Notes: generated from the sequence alone by a model not told the origin. Positions 47,653 through 61,356 are shown, numbered from the stretch's first letter. The stretch is DNA of 64,000 nt from Pempheris klunzingeri (GCF_042242105.1 NC_092035.1:1492083-1556082), one strand, 5' to 3'. Numbers and translations are program-made.

Positions 47653-50600
47653 TAAAAAGTAAGATGATTAGAAAAGCTTCAAACTTACAAACAGTATTTT
47701 TAATCCCTTTCCTCCCTCAGTTTGATCCAAGCCAACCACTCTCCCTTCTGAAAGCTCCGGTTTGCATCTAAACTCACCAACCATCTGCCACCAATTTACC
47801 AGAACACGCCTGTCCCGGATACAGCTATTAACCAGATCTGCAGCCTGCCGTGTCTCCTCCGGCTGCACGGCTCTCACCGCCAACCGGGGCTGAAGGATGA
47901 GCCGCAGGTCCGAGTCCTTCCAGACCGGCCCGACATGGAAAATAACATGACTGCTGCAGGCCTGTAATTTCAAGTGACTGTGACCTTTAATCATATCTTG
48001 ATCTACATCCTTCATCCCCGCGTCTGTCGGTGGCTCGATGCTAATTTGAGACCTCGTATGTCTGAAAGTCTCGACCTGATCTGTGTCCCGTGTTTGGGGC
48101 CGTTTTTATGTTCTGGAGACGAGTCACATCGACGAGGACGACCAGACGGAAACTTACGTAGCTCTGGCGGCCAGCTGTGAAACCAGAAAACACTCAAAAC
48201 ATGGGTCCAATACTGGGCTTTTCATGCAGCAACAGCTACAAATGTGACGTTTAATCAAGATGGAATGCAGATTTGAGATATTCTACATCAAATATGGCCA
48301 AAAATATGTCAACACCTGGACAACACACTCATTTAAAGACATTACGGCCTCTGGATTCAGGCTTTTCCATCAGATTTTGGAGCCTGGCTGCAAGACATGA
48401 GCATCACTGAGGTGTTGGACGGGGTTGGGGTCAGGACAGGTAGGTCCTTCCACACTAAAGTGCACAAAAGTAGGTGGACTCCCTTTAACTGGAGGGATTT
48501 ATGATGATCTTCAGGGTCTTTCCCACTTTAATTTGGTACTAATTACATGGAAAATGGAAACGGTGTTCACTTCTGATTACTTCATTACAGTTTCTGTTCA
48601 CAATAGTACAATGGTGCTCCAGTTCTCTGCAGACGTGGACATTTTCTGCAGATAAAACATGCGTTTGTGACCTTTGATCTCCTTTTTATGTTCATTGCTA
48701 ATAAACTTAGGAAGCGAAGTTACGTTCTCAGGGAACTGAATGTGAGTTATGAGAAAAACAACGGAGCAAAAAGGTCAAATATAACTGAGTAAGATTTTAA
48801 TCAAATTAAAGAAAATATTCAAACGAGATGCTGAAGCTCCAGTTAAATTCCTTGATTTAATTATCTGTAGTTTTGCCACAAAGTTCTCTCACACACCAAA
48901 CTGCCTAAAACAATTCAACCATCAACAACCTTAATGTCCCCAATCCTTCAACAGGTAAAGATCCTACCTTACCTGACCAAACTGTTGTTAATAAAGTGAG
49001 AGGGAATGATTATCACTGATTTGTTGTCCAATTAGCTTGAACTTTCCTTCTGAAAATGTTGAATCAGGGTTTAATTTTCTTAAAATGTCACACGTATGAC
49101 TATTAAAGGTGACTATTAATGCAAAGGTGATTATATTTATTAGATGAAATAGTCATATTTAGGAAGGATATAAGCCGCCATTATTAAAGGGAAACTTCTC
49201 CATCTTTTTAAATGTGGATGTCCAATCAGGGTTTGAGCAGTGATACATTACCATCCATCATTATTTTAAACACAAACAATGCATTTTTCAGTGTGAGAAG
49301 TATTATTTATGTTCACAAGATCAAACATCATGTCTTCCAAAAGAACTACACACCATATTCTCTCATTAACGACAGTTTGGCTGCACTTTACCATCAATTG
49401 AACCAATAGATACTCAGTGTGTGCTCTATTGACCTAGAAAGGGTTAGTAGAGCCATGCTGGCACTGCCTACATTTACCATGATGCACTGCGCACAAGACT
49501 TTAGCTCCCAACCCCCAAATCTTCTCCATCTTCTCGCCATCGTCTGCCACAAACGGGCTGATTAGCCGAGCTGAGCCCGTAGTTCTTCCTGGTCATCTGA
49601 CTGAAATGACATCACTGGTGACCAGGAAGTGCAACAGATTCTGCAGCTCTCGCTCATTACAGCATGCACTGAGGCATTTATTTCTTCATTGGACTATATT
49701 TAACAATAGCACTGATTGGACACCCCTATAAAATGGGGTAAATTGCCCCTTTAACCAACGATTGAGCAAAGCAGTGTGCAGCTGACAGTGTGTGCTTTAA
49801 AAACATGACAGAGGAGAAAGTTCACAAGTTGTAGTCAGAGTTTGGGAGCCGTTTACTGCTGTGTAAATGCCACCTCTGCATGTCGCAATAAAACGCTGCA
49901 GCAGCCTGCGGTGCCACAGTGGAAAGTTTCCGCAGCTCTTCGGCCTGTTTTGGTGCTGCCAAATATATAAACCGGTGGAGTTTAGTCATGGAGCATGCTA
50001 ATGATGAGAAACAGCAGCTGCTGGCTTCCCACCCCCCTCTGTTCCTGTATAGTTTATCCCAAACACCAGAAACAAGAGGATGAACAAACTCTCATCAAGA
50101 AAGAAATACAGATTGATAATCACGCTGTCAGCCAAACACTTAAGTCACCTATTATCCTTTTAAAAAGATCTATCATTTGTTTTAATTACTGGCTGTAAAT
50201 CATTTTGTGGATGTCTCAATTCAGAGCAGCAACTGAGCGGCTCCATTAGCAGATCACAAAGAAGTTTAAATTCAAACTTTGCAGGCACAAATCAAACCTG
50301 TCACCCGACGTTGAGACAGAAAAACTGAGCTGCACAAACAAACAAAAAAAAACACACACACACTGTGGTTCTTTGAAAGCATCTCATAAAGAGAAGTGAG
50401 CTGCCAGGCGCTGCAGGTCCGAGCCAAGCTGTATTAAAACGGGGCGTATTTTAAACAAAGGTTGCATTTTAATAAGGCCAGAGGGTGGCATATATCGCAG
50501 ATAGCTGTTGAGTTGTAACTGCCGTGTTTAGCACTAAAACAAAACGTCCTGCCATGGCAACATGGCTGCCAAGAGTTCCCCAACAGAGCTGCCAGCCAAC

Positions 50601-50929
50601 CTGGAACTATTTTATATGCAAAGCAGTCATAAAGGAGAAGTCAGTTTAAATCACAGGGAAGAAAGAAAACAAAAAATGGGTTTACATAAGACAGTTTATC
50701 GAACTGCGTCAGACCAATTAGCTCATCATTATCATCTCAAAGGAAGGTTGAAGGTTCACTCAACATCCACTTACTTGCTTTTTTTTCCAGGGCTTTAAAC
50801 GGCATCTTGTAGTTTTCCTCAGCTCCTCGGTCGTCACTTTGTTAATGGGTGGACTTTGCGTTGGGATAATTCTCTTTAAAAGGTCACAAATGAGCTTCCA
50901 CGCTCAGCTATCAATTACTTTTCTCATGT

Positions 50930-51010
50930 CATCAGGCTCCAGCAGCAGCCGCCACTGTACCGCCCTCGAGCAAGGCACCGACAACTGCACCCATTGTGCC
51001 GCTAAGTAGC
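50930..51010 (-). repeat. Fragment of a CGAGCAAGGCAC-type fish repeat
   Basis: Contains CCCTCGAGCAAGGCACCGAC, related to the GTCCCCGAGCAAGATGCAGA segment at 61590. Same repeat family, tail portion only. Confidence 0.35.
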
Positions 51011-53879
51011 CCACAGGAGCAGATTTTGTGGTTGTCTAGCCTAGTTTCAGACCTCTGGATCGACTTCGTCTGGTTATCAGGCTTCAAACCTTCTGCAGCT
51101 TTGGATATTTTGCTTTTGAATATTATGCTTGTTTCTTTTCTGGCTTCCAGGTTCAGTTTATTCACATAAAACATGCAGCAAAACTCCATTTTAAAGCAGC
51201 AGCGTTGACATTGTTAATATTTTGAAGAAGCTGCTGCTGTTAATCTTAACTGTTGCCAGCTTTTCATCATGTTCACTCTCTTACTCAATCATACTAACAA
51301 TACTTCACAGTGAAAGTCCCAAAATCCAAAGCTGCAACTTTAAATGTTTGCAAAGCCCATCTTTAAGCCAGTCCTACGTTAGCAACCATGACTTGGTGCA
51401 GGAGGCCTGTCAGGCTTTCTGTGTTTACCTTTCAGAACAGGTAAAACAGTCAAATCTGCAAGTCTGACAGCAGCAAACTTTAGAAGACCTCATTTATTTA
51501 CAGCTGGATCCATTAAAAATCAAGAGAAAAACACCTGTTTGCTCCAAGGTAAGATGCTAGTGCTAACTAGTGTTAGCTGGTGTTAGCTAGTGTTAGCTGG
51601 TACACAACTGCCTAATTTATGGTCAAACCAGAAGTAACTTATAATAAATATCCAGCCCCCTTTGTATGATAATGCTAGCTAGCTTAGCACACAGTTCTTT
51701 AGATTGTTAACATTGCCAACAGCTGTGTGCTAAACTAGCTAACGTTAGCATACAAAGGCGGCTGAATACAAACTTGAGCTTCTCCCTCCACTTTAACGTC
51801 CTCTTCTTTCACAAAACTCCGCCGACAGATTACATTGCGATGATACGTCCTTTCTGTCCAGATTCTCTCAGATATCTGAAAAATGATTGTTAAACAGATG
51901 TGTTATCATTCGCTTTGTCATGTTGCCATGGTGACATGCAGTTTGTGGCGTAGCAACAGTAACCAAGGGAGGTGTTGCCTAGCACAGTTTACCTTTAATT
52001 CCTGCTTCTTATTTGAATTAAAAGTGGATTTGGTGCTTGTGGATTGTGTAACAAGGCAGCTAAGAGCTTCTTTTGTTTGTCCACCATGAAACTGGAGGAG
52101 GCGGAATGATCCTCGAATAATCTAAAGTGATTTTGATGGAGTTTTTGCATTTTTAAAGTTGCACAGATGGACATTAAGAACTGTTTTTAAACCCTAAAAC
52201 ATTTTAAACTGACCAAACAGCTTCGGTTTATATTTGTTTCAAAGGTGTCTCCATCGTTGTTCCTGCAAAACTTGAGGCTCAATTTCTGCATGTTTGTTTT
52301 GCTTTTTTGTGTAAAATACTGAAACTGATTTTCTCCTCTGCAGCTTTTGGTCTGAACTCCACACACCGAATAAAAACCCAGCTTGTGTTTCACACTTCCT
52401 CCCTTCATTTCCGTCCGGAGCGATCCCGATGCGTGACTGCTCATATTTACAACCGTGGTCTTGGAAGTCAGCAGCGTGTTGCACAACCCGAACTGTCATG
52501 AGGAGAACTCACAAAGGAAAAACAACCAAAAAGCTCCAGTTTACTTTACAACCGACAGATGTTGGATAAGAAATATGGTGGCAAAGCCGCCTACGTCTGA
52601 GCTTTTCATCTTGAGCCTGATGTTTGGACACAAGAGGTGAATTTGTGTGCCTCTCAGCCTTGTGAATTTGGTCCCCGGCGTGCTGCTGCAAGTCCCTCAC
52701 CAAGAACAGAAACCTGGTGATGTATCGTGTTGACATAGGCTGCTCTGAATACAATGAACAATACAGGAATCCTTCAAATTCATGACCCTGTAAAAGCTGA
52801 ATCACCTCAGTCTGACAGAGCGTAGGAGGGCACGGTGACCGGCCAGCACAGAGTTCAGCAACAGGGGGAAGAAAGTGAGCCTTCACCTGCACAGAACCAC
52901 CCAGCTAGTATGACGAATGTCAACTTTGTGCAGCCAAAGCATTCAGTTCCACTATGTTAACCAACATTTGACTCACGTTAGGCCTGTTTTTCATCAGATT
53001 CTGGGGGAAAATCTCATAAATCAGCCTTTTTCAAGGTTATACAAACTGCTGCATGTCCTCCAAAATAACTCGATTAGAAAAGACATCACAGGTATGAAGG
53101 TAAAGGCTTCATTTGATGGCAGACCTCAGTGTCGAATGTGTTTGATTTGTACGGACAGAGTTCACTGAATGGCAGCTGAATGATAACCAATAGTGAGAGC
53201 TGCAGAATGATGTCTTTGCTTTGGCCTTCATTTCAAACACTGGAGCCATTTTGTCATCGAGTTATAGTGTTGTAATATTTGCAAATATAGATGAATTTAT
53301 GAACATTGTTGTGAATGTGTTCATTTATTTGAATTTATTTATTTGAACATTTGTGAATGAAATGATTTGATTTACAGAATCAATAGTGCAGTAGATTCAG
53401 TCATATAGTACTGTGGATTTATTGTGATATGTCTGAATGTAAACTAAGATAATAAAAAAGATACTTTTATTTGAGTTTACTATAATTTTTTTTAAGTATA
53501 TATCTAAATAGATTAATCAATAAATGGATTTATTTTAAATGTACCGTGAAATTTAAATGTACATATATGAATCAAAATTACCCCACAGTTAATACATATA
53601 AGTATTTAAGTGAATTAATATACATTGGTTAATTATAACTAAATATATGTATTTATTGATTCGTTGCAAATGTATATATGCATACATGTGTATATATTCA
53701 TATTTAATTAATGATTTTTTTATTTGAATTATTGGAATGTTATTAATTCTAATTTAATATTTATTTTTGCTATTGTAAATGTATTATTGTTTTTAGTTTT
53801 TAAATTTTATATTTATTATTATTGTCATTATTATTATTATTAATAAAAATAATAAACACTGAAGAAATGAAAGGAAAAA

Positions 53880-54408
53880 TCCCTCTTAAGGTCGTCCTGG
53901 TTGGGACGCAGTCTCCCGGTCATTCCCGTCCTGCGGTGTCATCGCTCAGCTGTCCCACATTCCGGACCACCTTAAATAGTTCTGCTCCATACGCGCACGC
54001 GCAGCTGGTCGGGAGCGCGCGGCAGCGGCGCTGTCAGTTCAGTCCGGCGGAGCCGCTCAGACGGAGGAGCAGCTCTCAAACCGTCCCAGGACCCTTTTTA
54101 ACGGCCGAAAGTCACGGTAACCGCGGTAATCCGGTGTGGAAATACGTCCTCGTCGGGATTATGTAAAGTTTTGCTAGTTTGCTACCGTCTGACGGCCGTT
54201 TGGAGTCGCTAAAACCGACAAAAAGTCGTTTTTTTCAGCGCATGAGACGAGCGGAGGACTAACTTTAAAGGGAGATTTCACCGCGTTATTTGTTTGTTTG
54301 TAATTTTTGTCGGTTTTCAAGGGGATGTGAGTCTTCCGGACACGTTTGGAGCCGTCAACGTGTACTTTAAACCCGGGATAGAGCCACTTTGTCTGCTCTG
54401 GCTTCACC
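53880..54408 (+). promoter_or_regulatory. ahr: CpG-rich promoter and 5' UTR of the ahr gene
   Basis: An abrupt change from A/T-rich DNA to a CpG-dense stretch (for example ACGCGCACGCGCAGC and GGGAGCGCGCGGCAGCGGCG) leads to the start codon. CACGC at 53996-54000 is the reverse of the GCGTG core of an AHR response element, though not the full consensus. A weak TATA-like TTAAATAG occurs at about 53972. Start site not determined. Confidence 0.5.
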
Positions 54409-54467
54409 ATGCTGGCGAACGCGGCGCACTACGCCGCGAAGAAACGGAAGAAGCCGGTCCAGAAAAT
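54409..54467 (+). CDS. ahr2: Aryl hydrocarbon receptor, first coding exon (AHR2-like), partial
   Basis: AHR is a ligand-activated bHLH-PAS transcription factor for dioxins and tryptophan metabolites. The exon encodes 19 codons plus two bases: MLANAAHYAAKKRKKPVQK, then AT| before the donor GTAAGA. The basic motif Y-A-x-K-K-R-K-K-P-V-Q-K matches the AHR N-terminus (human: Y-A-S-R-K-R-R-K-P-V-Q-K), which carries part of the nuclear localisation signal. Human AHR exon 1 also ends right after this motif. The split AT codon would give Ile, as in PVQKI of some fish AHR2 proteins as I recall them. The bHLH, PAS and activation domains must lie beyond the right edge, over 9.5 kb away. The call rests on 12 residues, exon phase and the CpG promoter. 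AHRR is less likely, because its motif is R-R-R-P-L-Q-K. Confidence 0.78.
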
Positions 54468-55549
54468 GTAAGATAACCACCTTAAACACCCTGAAATCCC
54501 CCTGGTGCTCCTAAAACACCCCCACAGCATCCTGTACAGCCTCTGTGGCGCATAAGAAACGAGTTCACACTGATTTTAGAGCACTTTTTGGCCTCTGCTG
54601 TGCCTAAGCAAGCCATTTTTAGAGTGTCTGCTAACTCTATTGTACTTTTACTGCAGTACTACTACTGCAGATACTACAGACAGATGACTACAACACATAC
54701 CACTTATAATACGTCCCATAAAACATCATGCATAACGACTTTCTGGTGCTCTAATTGCACTACAGTGTGCTTTTATGTGTGCTTTTATTCGTACAGGTAA
54801 TAACTTTGGGCCCTGCAGGTAACATCCAATAGCGCTGCTCCATTTTTTAGGTGGTTACAGCTGTGCAAACATCTCCAGACTAGTCAGTCAGTGTGCATTA
54901 CACCCTGTGTTACATGGGAATAAGAGTGCAGGAGGTTTGAAGTTGTACTCTGTGTTTGCAATAGTAGCTACATTGTCCCTAGCTGAATCAGTGAGGCCAT
55001 AAAGTCTATTTTCCCTGCTGTGGTTATGCAATGCTGGCCAGCCAGGCCGAGGTAATGTGAAGTGCTGAAGTCCAACAGGCCTATCCAGCATGGAAAATAA
55101 AGAAAACTGTTGCTTCAGTATTATTTAAATCTAATTATACCATCTGACACAGCTGGCCTTCCCACACTAAAACTTTTTTTCCCCTACTGAGGACGTTCTT
55201 GAGTAGGAATTTCTTATTGATGCTGAGGTTTTGTTGTGAGTGTGCTCTGAAGGCAGGGAGGTGAACTCAGTCACATCGTCCCACCACCTTCTTATGAATC
55301 TTCTTTTGATCTAAGACAACGTAGATCAAAACTACTTCTTGTTTTCGCTTGGTTTCCCCCTCGGTGGCCCCTGGAGGGCCCCAGACCACAATGTGAGAAC
55401 CAATTCTGCATCCTGTATCACCACAAAGTCCTTCTGCGGGGTTGTTTGTACAGAAGCTAGTATTTTGGACTATAATCTTTAGGGTCTCTGCAACCCCTTC
55501 AATCTAAAATATGAATATGTACACTGGACCTTTAAGCTACTTTAAAGGA

Positions 55550-56650
55550 ACATTACAGGTGTTATTGTGCCGTAAAGAACCCTTTGGAACGGTGCAGTGA
55601 AGTTAAACGTAGCTCAAATTGATCTTTAATGGGTCAGACTTGACTTTTCTATGCAAGGAACCCTTGTTAAAGTTCAAATAGTTCTAAGTAGACTCTCAGT
55701 AGAGCTAAATGTTTACCTAAGTTTCTAGAGAGGTTCTCCAAAGCATTGTGTTCCACTGGTTCTTTATGGTGCATGTGAAGAGCCCTTTTATAGAGGGTTT
55801 CTAGTGCAGAATTAGAGCCGTCCTTTAATAGATAATGTGCAAATTGTTCTTCCAAGAACCTTAAAGATGCTTAAAAAACTTTTTTTGTGCTGTAAAGAAC
55901 CTTGTAGAGAAATCCTTCGCCATGCTTAAGGGTTCTTCCGAGAACCTTTACGGTGCTATAAACCCCGTAGAGAGGTTCTCTGAAGCACCATGCCAAAATG
56001 ACTTGAATGCAAGAGATGTTCTCTAAAGAACCATGCTTAAATAATTGAACATAGACCTTTCATGGTGCTGTAAAGAACCTTCTAGAGATGCGCCATGCTC
56101 TACTAGTTTGTTACAGACCCTTTGTGGTGCTACAGAGAGCCTTTTTGTAGATGTTCCCTAGGGTAGCAAGCTTGTATGGTTGATTTTAGACAGATAATAG
56201 TGCTGTAAAGAACCCTTTTGTAGATGTTCTCCTGCATAATTTGACACAGATCCTTCACGGTGCTTTAAAGAACCTTCTTAAGGAGCACCAAGCTGAAGCA
56301 GGGTCGCCTAGACCCGTCCTGGTGTTGTAAAGAACCCTTTAGTAGATGTTCTCCTACACAGTTTGACACAGACCCGTCCTGGTGTTGTAAAGAACCCTTT
56401 AGTAGATGTTCTCCTACACAGTTTGACACAGACCCGTCCTGGTGCTGTAAAGAACCCTTTAGTAGATGTTCTCCTACACAGTTTGACACAGACCCGTCCT
56501 GGTGCTGTAAAGAACCCTTTAGTAGATGTTCTCCTACACAGTTTGACACAGACCCGTCCTGGTGCTGTAAAGAACCCTTTAGTAGATGTTCTCCTACACA
56601 GTTTGACACAGACCCGTCCTGGTGCTGTAAAGAACCCTTTTCTCTGTGAG
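55550..56650. repeat. 60-bp minisatellite with a decayed flank
   Basis: Five nearly identical 60-base units fill 56341-56640 (unit starts AGTAGATGTTCTCCTACACA and ends TGTAAAGAACCCTTT), with a half unit before them. From 55550 to 56310 the same AAAGAACC-TTT-TAGATGTTCT motifs recur in diverged form. Because 60 is divisible by three, both strands keep long open frames (129 and 108 codons), which are artefacts. Confidence 0.92.
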
Positions 56651-56921
56651 CCACACTGTCCTCCTCGCTGTGATTTTACCAGTTTGTGATTTTTAACTTT
56701 AACAAGCCAGACGGAGTGTTAACTGCTCCATACAGAACCACAGGCCCGAGCTGAGACCCGCGGCAGAACCCTGCCAGAACCGTGGTTTCAGTGTGTGTGT
56801 GTGTGTGGTACTACCTGCATTAATCATAATCAGGACGTGGAGCGAGAGCGCTCTCACGCGATGTTTCCACGAGGGAGGGAGGGAGGATGGCGTAATCTGA
56901 GACTTGCTCTGTTTTTTTTCT

Positions 56922-56968
56922 CCTCCTCCTCCTCCTCCTCCTCCTCCTCCTCCTCCTCCTCCTCCTCC
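56922..56968 (+). repeat. (CTC)n microsatellite
   Basis: About 15 CTC units. It explains the poly-Gly, poly-Arg, poly-Glu and poly-Ser open frames on both strands. Confidence 0.95.
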
Positions 56969-57424
56969 GACTGCCACAACATACTTTTTTCCTGTCTTTC
57001 CTTCTGTCTCTGTGTGTTTTTTTGGGGGGTTGTTTCTTTACTCCCTCCCTCAACACAAATTAACATAGTTCTGTGTCACGCAAATGGTTACATAAGTCTG
57101 CCATGTTCTCTTGTCTTGGTTTTTTAGGAAAAGTTGCTCTCTGGGAGTGTTTTTTTTTTTTTTCCTGTTTGGAGTGAGTTATGAGTGTGTGAGCGAGTGT
57201 GTTTAACCTACAGACGAGTCTAGAGGCGGCGTTACAGCGATCTACCCCGGGGCCGTTTACCTCCGTGTTTACACTGCGTTGTAAGAGTAGGACGTGTAAA
57301 TTTATGCTGTCTGAGTGTGTTTGAGAAGGAAAAAGTCAGAAAACAAAGTTGATATAGGTTGATTGATAGATACGTGGCCAAAAGTATGTGGACACTTTAA
57401 CATGAGAGTTCAAATTAATAGATT

Positions 57425-57905
57425 TGCACACCACATAGTCCACAGAAAGTGCTTGTTTTTGACACTGACAGGCTCAGAAGTGTCTGACAGCATTATGGAA
57501 AAGATCCCTATAGAGATGGATCCTTTTGGTTTAACCACAAACAGCTGTTATATCGTTCTTTGCAAACACACCAGACTCCATTGACAAAATCAGTAATTTT
57601 ACCTTGCAGAATACAGGAGTGGCTGGCATACTGCTTCCTCAATTAGTTAGTTTCTTTGCTATTGTGTGCAATTTAAATATTGTGTTGTGTATCTGAACTA
57701 ACCCTTTAAAACACTAAAGTCACACAATAACACAGATCAAGACAGCAGTAGATGAGGAAGTCACGTGTAAAAACACCACTTTTGTCAATGGAATCTGGTG
57801 GCTTTGAATCCTCTTTGTAGCTGCTGTGAATTTGGTGTTTTGCCGCGTTTGTTTGGGTCCAAAACACCAAAGTAACACAATAACACAGCAAACTAACTGA
57901 TAGAG
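57425..57905 (+). mobile_element. Palindromic MITE-like dispersed repeat, copy D
   Basis: AGTGCTTGTTTTTGACACTG, GACAGCATTATGGAAAAGAT, CACCAGACTCCATTGACAAA, then the inverted TTTGTCAATGGAATCTGGTG at about 57780. Confidence 0.6.
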
Positions 57906-59827
57906 GCAGCAGTGGATCTGTTTGTTGACGGTATGCACGGTCAAATTAGCGTTTACTGATAAATAAAAGAGTCGTGGTCTTAAATACCTGTAATCCACAT
58001 TACACCACACCTGTTGAACAGTCAAATAGTAGTAAAAATACTTTAATATTTAGCATATACAGATTATATACACCATGTATTATTTCATATGTAAAATGGA
58101 TTATGGGTATTTAGGATGGCGACTTTGTTAGAAACAGCATTAAAACTCCCTTTTAATAGGAGCTGTTAAAGCTGCAGACACATCTATAGTAGCTGATTTT
58201 GATCCGATTGGATCATCTCTTGTGCTTCTTTCTGACAATACAGCATCTTTAACAAAACTGGCACCTTAAATTAAAGTGTGGATGAATTTAAGTCAACACA
58301 ACAATTGCCGACTGCTCCACTTTATACCGCTGGTGTTACAACATTTTCTGTGACCTGTAGTGGAGTAGCAGAGATTTCACCCTCAGGTAACGTTACAGTT
58401 TATTTAGCTGATATCTGCTGAATGAGAAATGAGTTTCCACTGAAGCTGAAGCACAGAAATAGCAAATGAGGGGCAGAAGAAATGGGTCAGGACAGTTTTA
58501 ATGTCACAGCAGTCATGAAAAACCTTTCTCTGGTTTAGGTATGATACTGAGAGAAGTAAAAACAACACCCATTACAGAGCCTGAGAGAAAGCCTTTACAT
58601 GTCCGACAAACCGTCTGAAACCCTAAAATATTCAAATTATATTGATGTAAAACAATAAAACTGAGAAGCACCAGCGAAACTGTACACTAGAGAAGAAAGA
58701 TATGTGGCTGAAAAATGAAATTAGATCCAATATTAGACGAGTATTGGATCAGAGCGTCCCCTAAAACAATCTACTGAGCAGAAAAGGAGACTTAAAGAGG
58801 AGTTTTAAAGCCACAAAACACTGCTCAGCTTTATTTTACCTTTAAAATCCCAAAGTTTATGATTTAGAACCACACTGTTGTCATCTAAGGTGCATTTTAG
58901 ATTATTTGTTAAGCTTTTATCGTGATGGAAATCAGATTTGCAGCATAAAAGAGCAGGAAAAGTCTCCAGTTAGTAGAACGTGGTTGGGATTGGTGGATTT
59001 ATTTGGCCTTGCTGGTTAGAGGTGATTTGGCCAGAGGTCACGCTGATGGGACGTGACCGCCTGCTACAGTAAAGACGCTCCATCACTCTTATGACTGACA
59101 TGTGATGGACGTCAGCGGCCATGCTTTCACTTCCTGGACACGAGTAAAGATGTCCAAACACGGTGACAGAGCTGTTTGTAAGAGGATGCTGTGATTTCTA
59201 TCTGGAGATTAAACACAAATACAACATGTACTTAAACACAGAAAATGTTAGAATATGCTAATTTACTGTGAACATACCGTGAGGATCTTTAAATGCCTTG
59301 ATTTTCAGGTATTTAATCAACCAGTTTGGCTTAAAATAGATATTTTTCTGGTTATTTTATCTATAAACTTTTCCAAAACATGTTCCACATCAGGATGCAT
59401 ATTGATATCAGGATTAGTCATTAGCTGTGACTTTAAACAGTGAACACTGATCAAAAGTTTAGCTTCAGAGAGGTTCATTGTTGATCGGCTGCACGATTAA
59501 TCAAGTTACGCTGTCATAGATTTCACCCACGGTGCCTCCTGCTGTAGAAAATGAAGCATGTGAATACAAGAAAGAAATAAAACTACAACTACAGACTTGT
59601 CTTGAGTTTGCTCGATGCCCTCATAACTCCACTGCATCCTTATCATATGGTTTAAGGGGCATTTATCATTTAAAAATATGGTATGATAACTCCAGCAGGG
59701 GACAGACGCCAACATCGTATTTGGTTTCTTTTGTTCTGCAAAGGTGTCGTTGCTCCGTCGCAGACAAAGTGCCTTTGTGTGAACGCAGGGGAGTGTTTCT
59801 TTAAGTCCAACAAAACCCCACTCTCTC

Positions 59828-59870
59828 TCACACACACACACACACACTCACACACTCGTATACACACACC
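59828..59870 (+). repeat. (CA)n tract
   Basis: Interrupted CACACA run after CTCTCTCT. Confidence 0.85.
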
Positions 59871-61356
59871 CCTTCCAGGACAGATTTAGCAGATAAAGCG
59901 AGAAGCAACAACACTGGCCGCTCATTGTTCTTGCAGGGAGTTGCGCCGTCAGGAATGCAGCGATAGCCATCTCGCCTCGGTTTCAGATATGTAGTGTTGT
60001 GGAGTATTATTGGAAGCAGATGTCTTATTTACAGGAGGGAGGGACGGAGGGCTTCGTCAGGGTCCAACGTCCACATTTTACACATTTACGCTCTGAACAG
60101 CTGGAAAAGGGTCACCAGCGCTACAAGAAAGTGTTTTAAAGTGTTCGTACGTGAAAGCTGAACACTATATTAGAGGCTTTTTGGTCATTTTCTACCTTTT
60201 TCACCACAGTGGTTGCTAATATTTCACGTTTTACAGTGGGATACTCAAACAGTGGATGCATGAGCTGTTGATGCCTGTTGAGTTTATTTTTAGCTACATC
60301 TTTAGTCCTTTTAGAGAGAATTGGTTGTTAAATTTCTCCCAGATTGAACATATTTCTGCACTGACAGTTCATCTTAAAGCTATTTTCAGAGGCATGGTGG
60401 TCCTTTTCCAAGAGCTGTTAACAAGAAATCAAACATTTGTGGATAATAACTTCACACAGTGTCCAAATTGTCCCTCTTCAGACTCTTTTTGAATATTTCT
60501 TTTACCACATTTAATCTAAAATTAACATATTTCACAGCAGATGACTCCCAATGTCCAGGCATGACTTCTTCATGCTATTTTCAGTAGCATTTTTGTCATT
60601 TTTTTACAGTTAACCTGTGAAATCTCACATTTTCTGATTTAAAAACTTCACCCTTCTGTCCTGCCACTTCACTGGCTGGCTGGTGTGAGAATATTTGCCT
60701 CTAAATGTTAGTTTCAGAGGCATTTCAACCTGCATTTCAAAGCATTTTACCAGTTCTACATTGCTTTTTATGTATATTCTACCACAGTGGTTGTTATATT
60801 TCATCTATATGAGGCTACAGGTACAGTTTACCTGTAAAATCAGCTCCAAACAGGCTCCTTTTGGGTATTTTTTACCACTATGGTTGTTAGATTTAATCTA
60901 AATCTAACATTTAACTCCAGCTATGAGCATTCTGTGTTGTTTTTTTGGTGTGCTTCTTCCTCTTCGTGTTACTTTCAGCAACGCTTTGGTGCTTAATCTC
61001 TGAGATCTTGTAATCTCTCTGCTTCTGTATGATATTTTAGAGGCATTTTGGTCCAGTTAAGCTGTAGAATTACACTTCAGGTGTGCATATTGACAGGTAA
61101 AAGCTTGCATTTCTTGTTTTTACTCACTTTTATTGAGTAAAACATTAAATAAGATTTCACAGATCTGAAAAATCTGCAGTGAAATTTTAAACAAAGACAC
61201 AAAACTTACTAGAAAACATGTTATATTAACACAAAATGTCCAAATGTGTGGTTGGTTTGTGTTTGCTGCAACTTGTGACTGCACATTGTGACACTTGTAA
61301 TCAGGAGGTTAAAGGTCAAAGCCGCAGGGTCACCGACAGTGTGCAGCTATGCAGGT

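Larger units (their letters stand above)
47500..53870. other. Gene-poor stretch before ahr: no gene seen
   Basis: A GC-richer island at 47780-48170 has open frames (a 115-codon minus frame, 48015-47668) without any recognised family, splice context or start context. The (G/A)GCTAGC repeats near 51570-51750 are the common GTTAGC-type fish repeat. From 53270 to 53860 the sequence is extremely A/T-rich. Confidence 0.45.

Noticed and set aside
47668..48015. 115-codon minus-strand frame in a GC-rich patch
   Set aside because: Looks more protein-like than its neighbours, but no family, no promoter and no exon structure could be supported.
50562..50798. 78-codon frame starting MAAKSSPTELPANLEL
   Set aside because: No recognised family, no splice partners, A/T-rich surroundings; not separable from chance.
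53822..54166. 114-codon frame across the ahr promoter
   Set aside because: Starts in A/T-rich DNA and runs into the CpG-rich region; out of context with the AHR start codon and without family features.
56265..56689. Long repetitive open frames on both strands (129 and 108 codons)
   Set aside because: They are the 60-bp minisatellite read in frame; the unit length is divisible by three, so openness carries no coding evidence.
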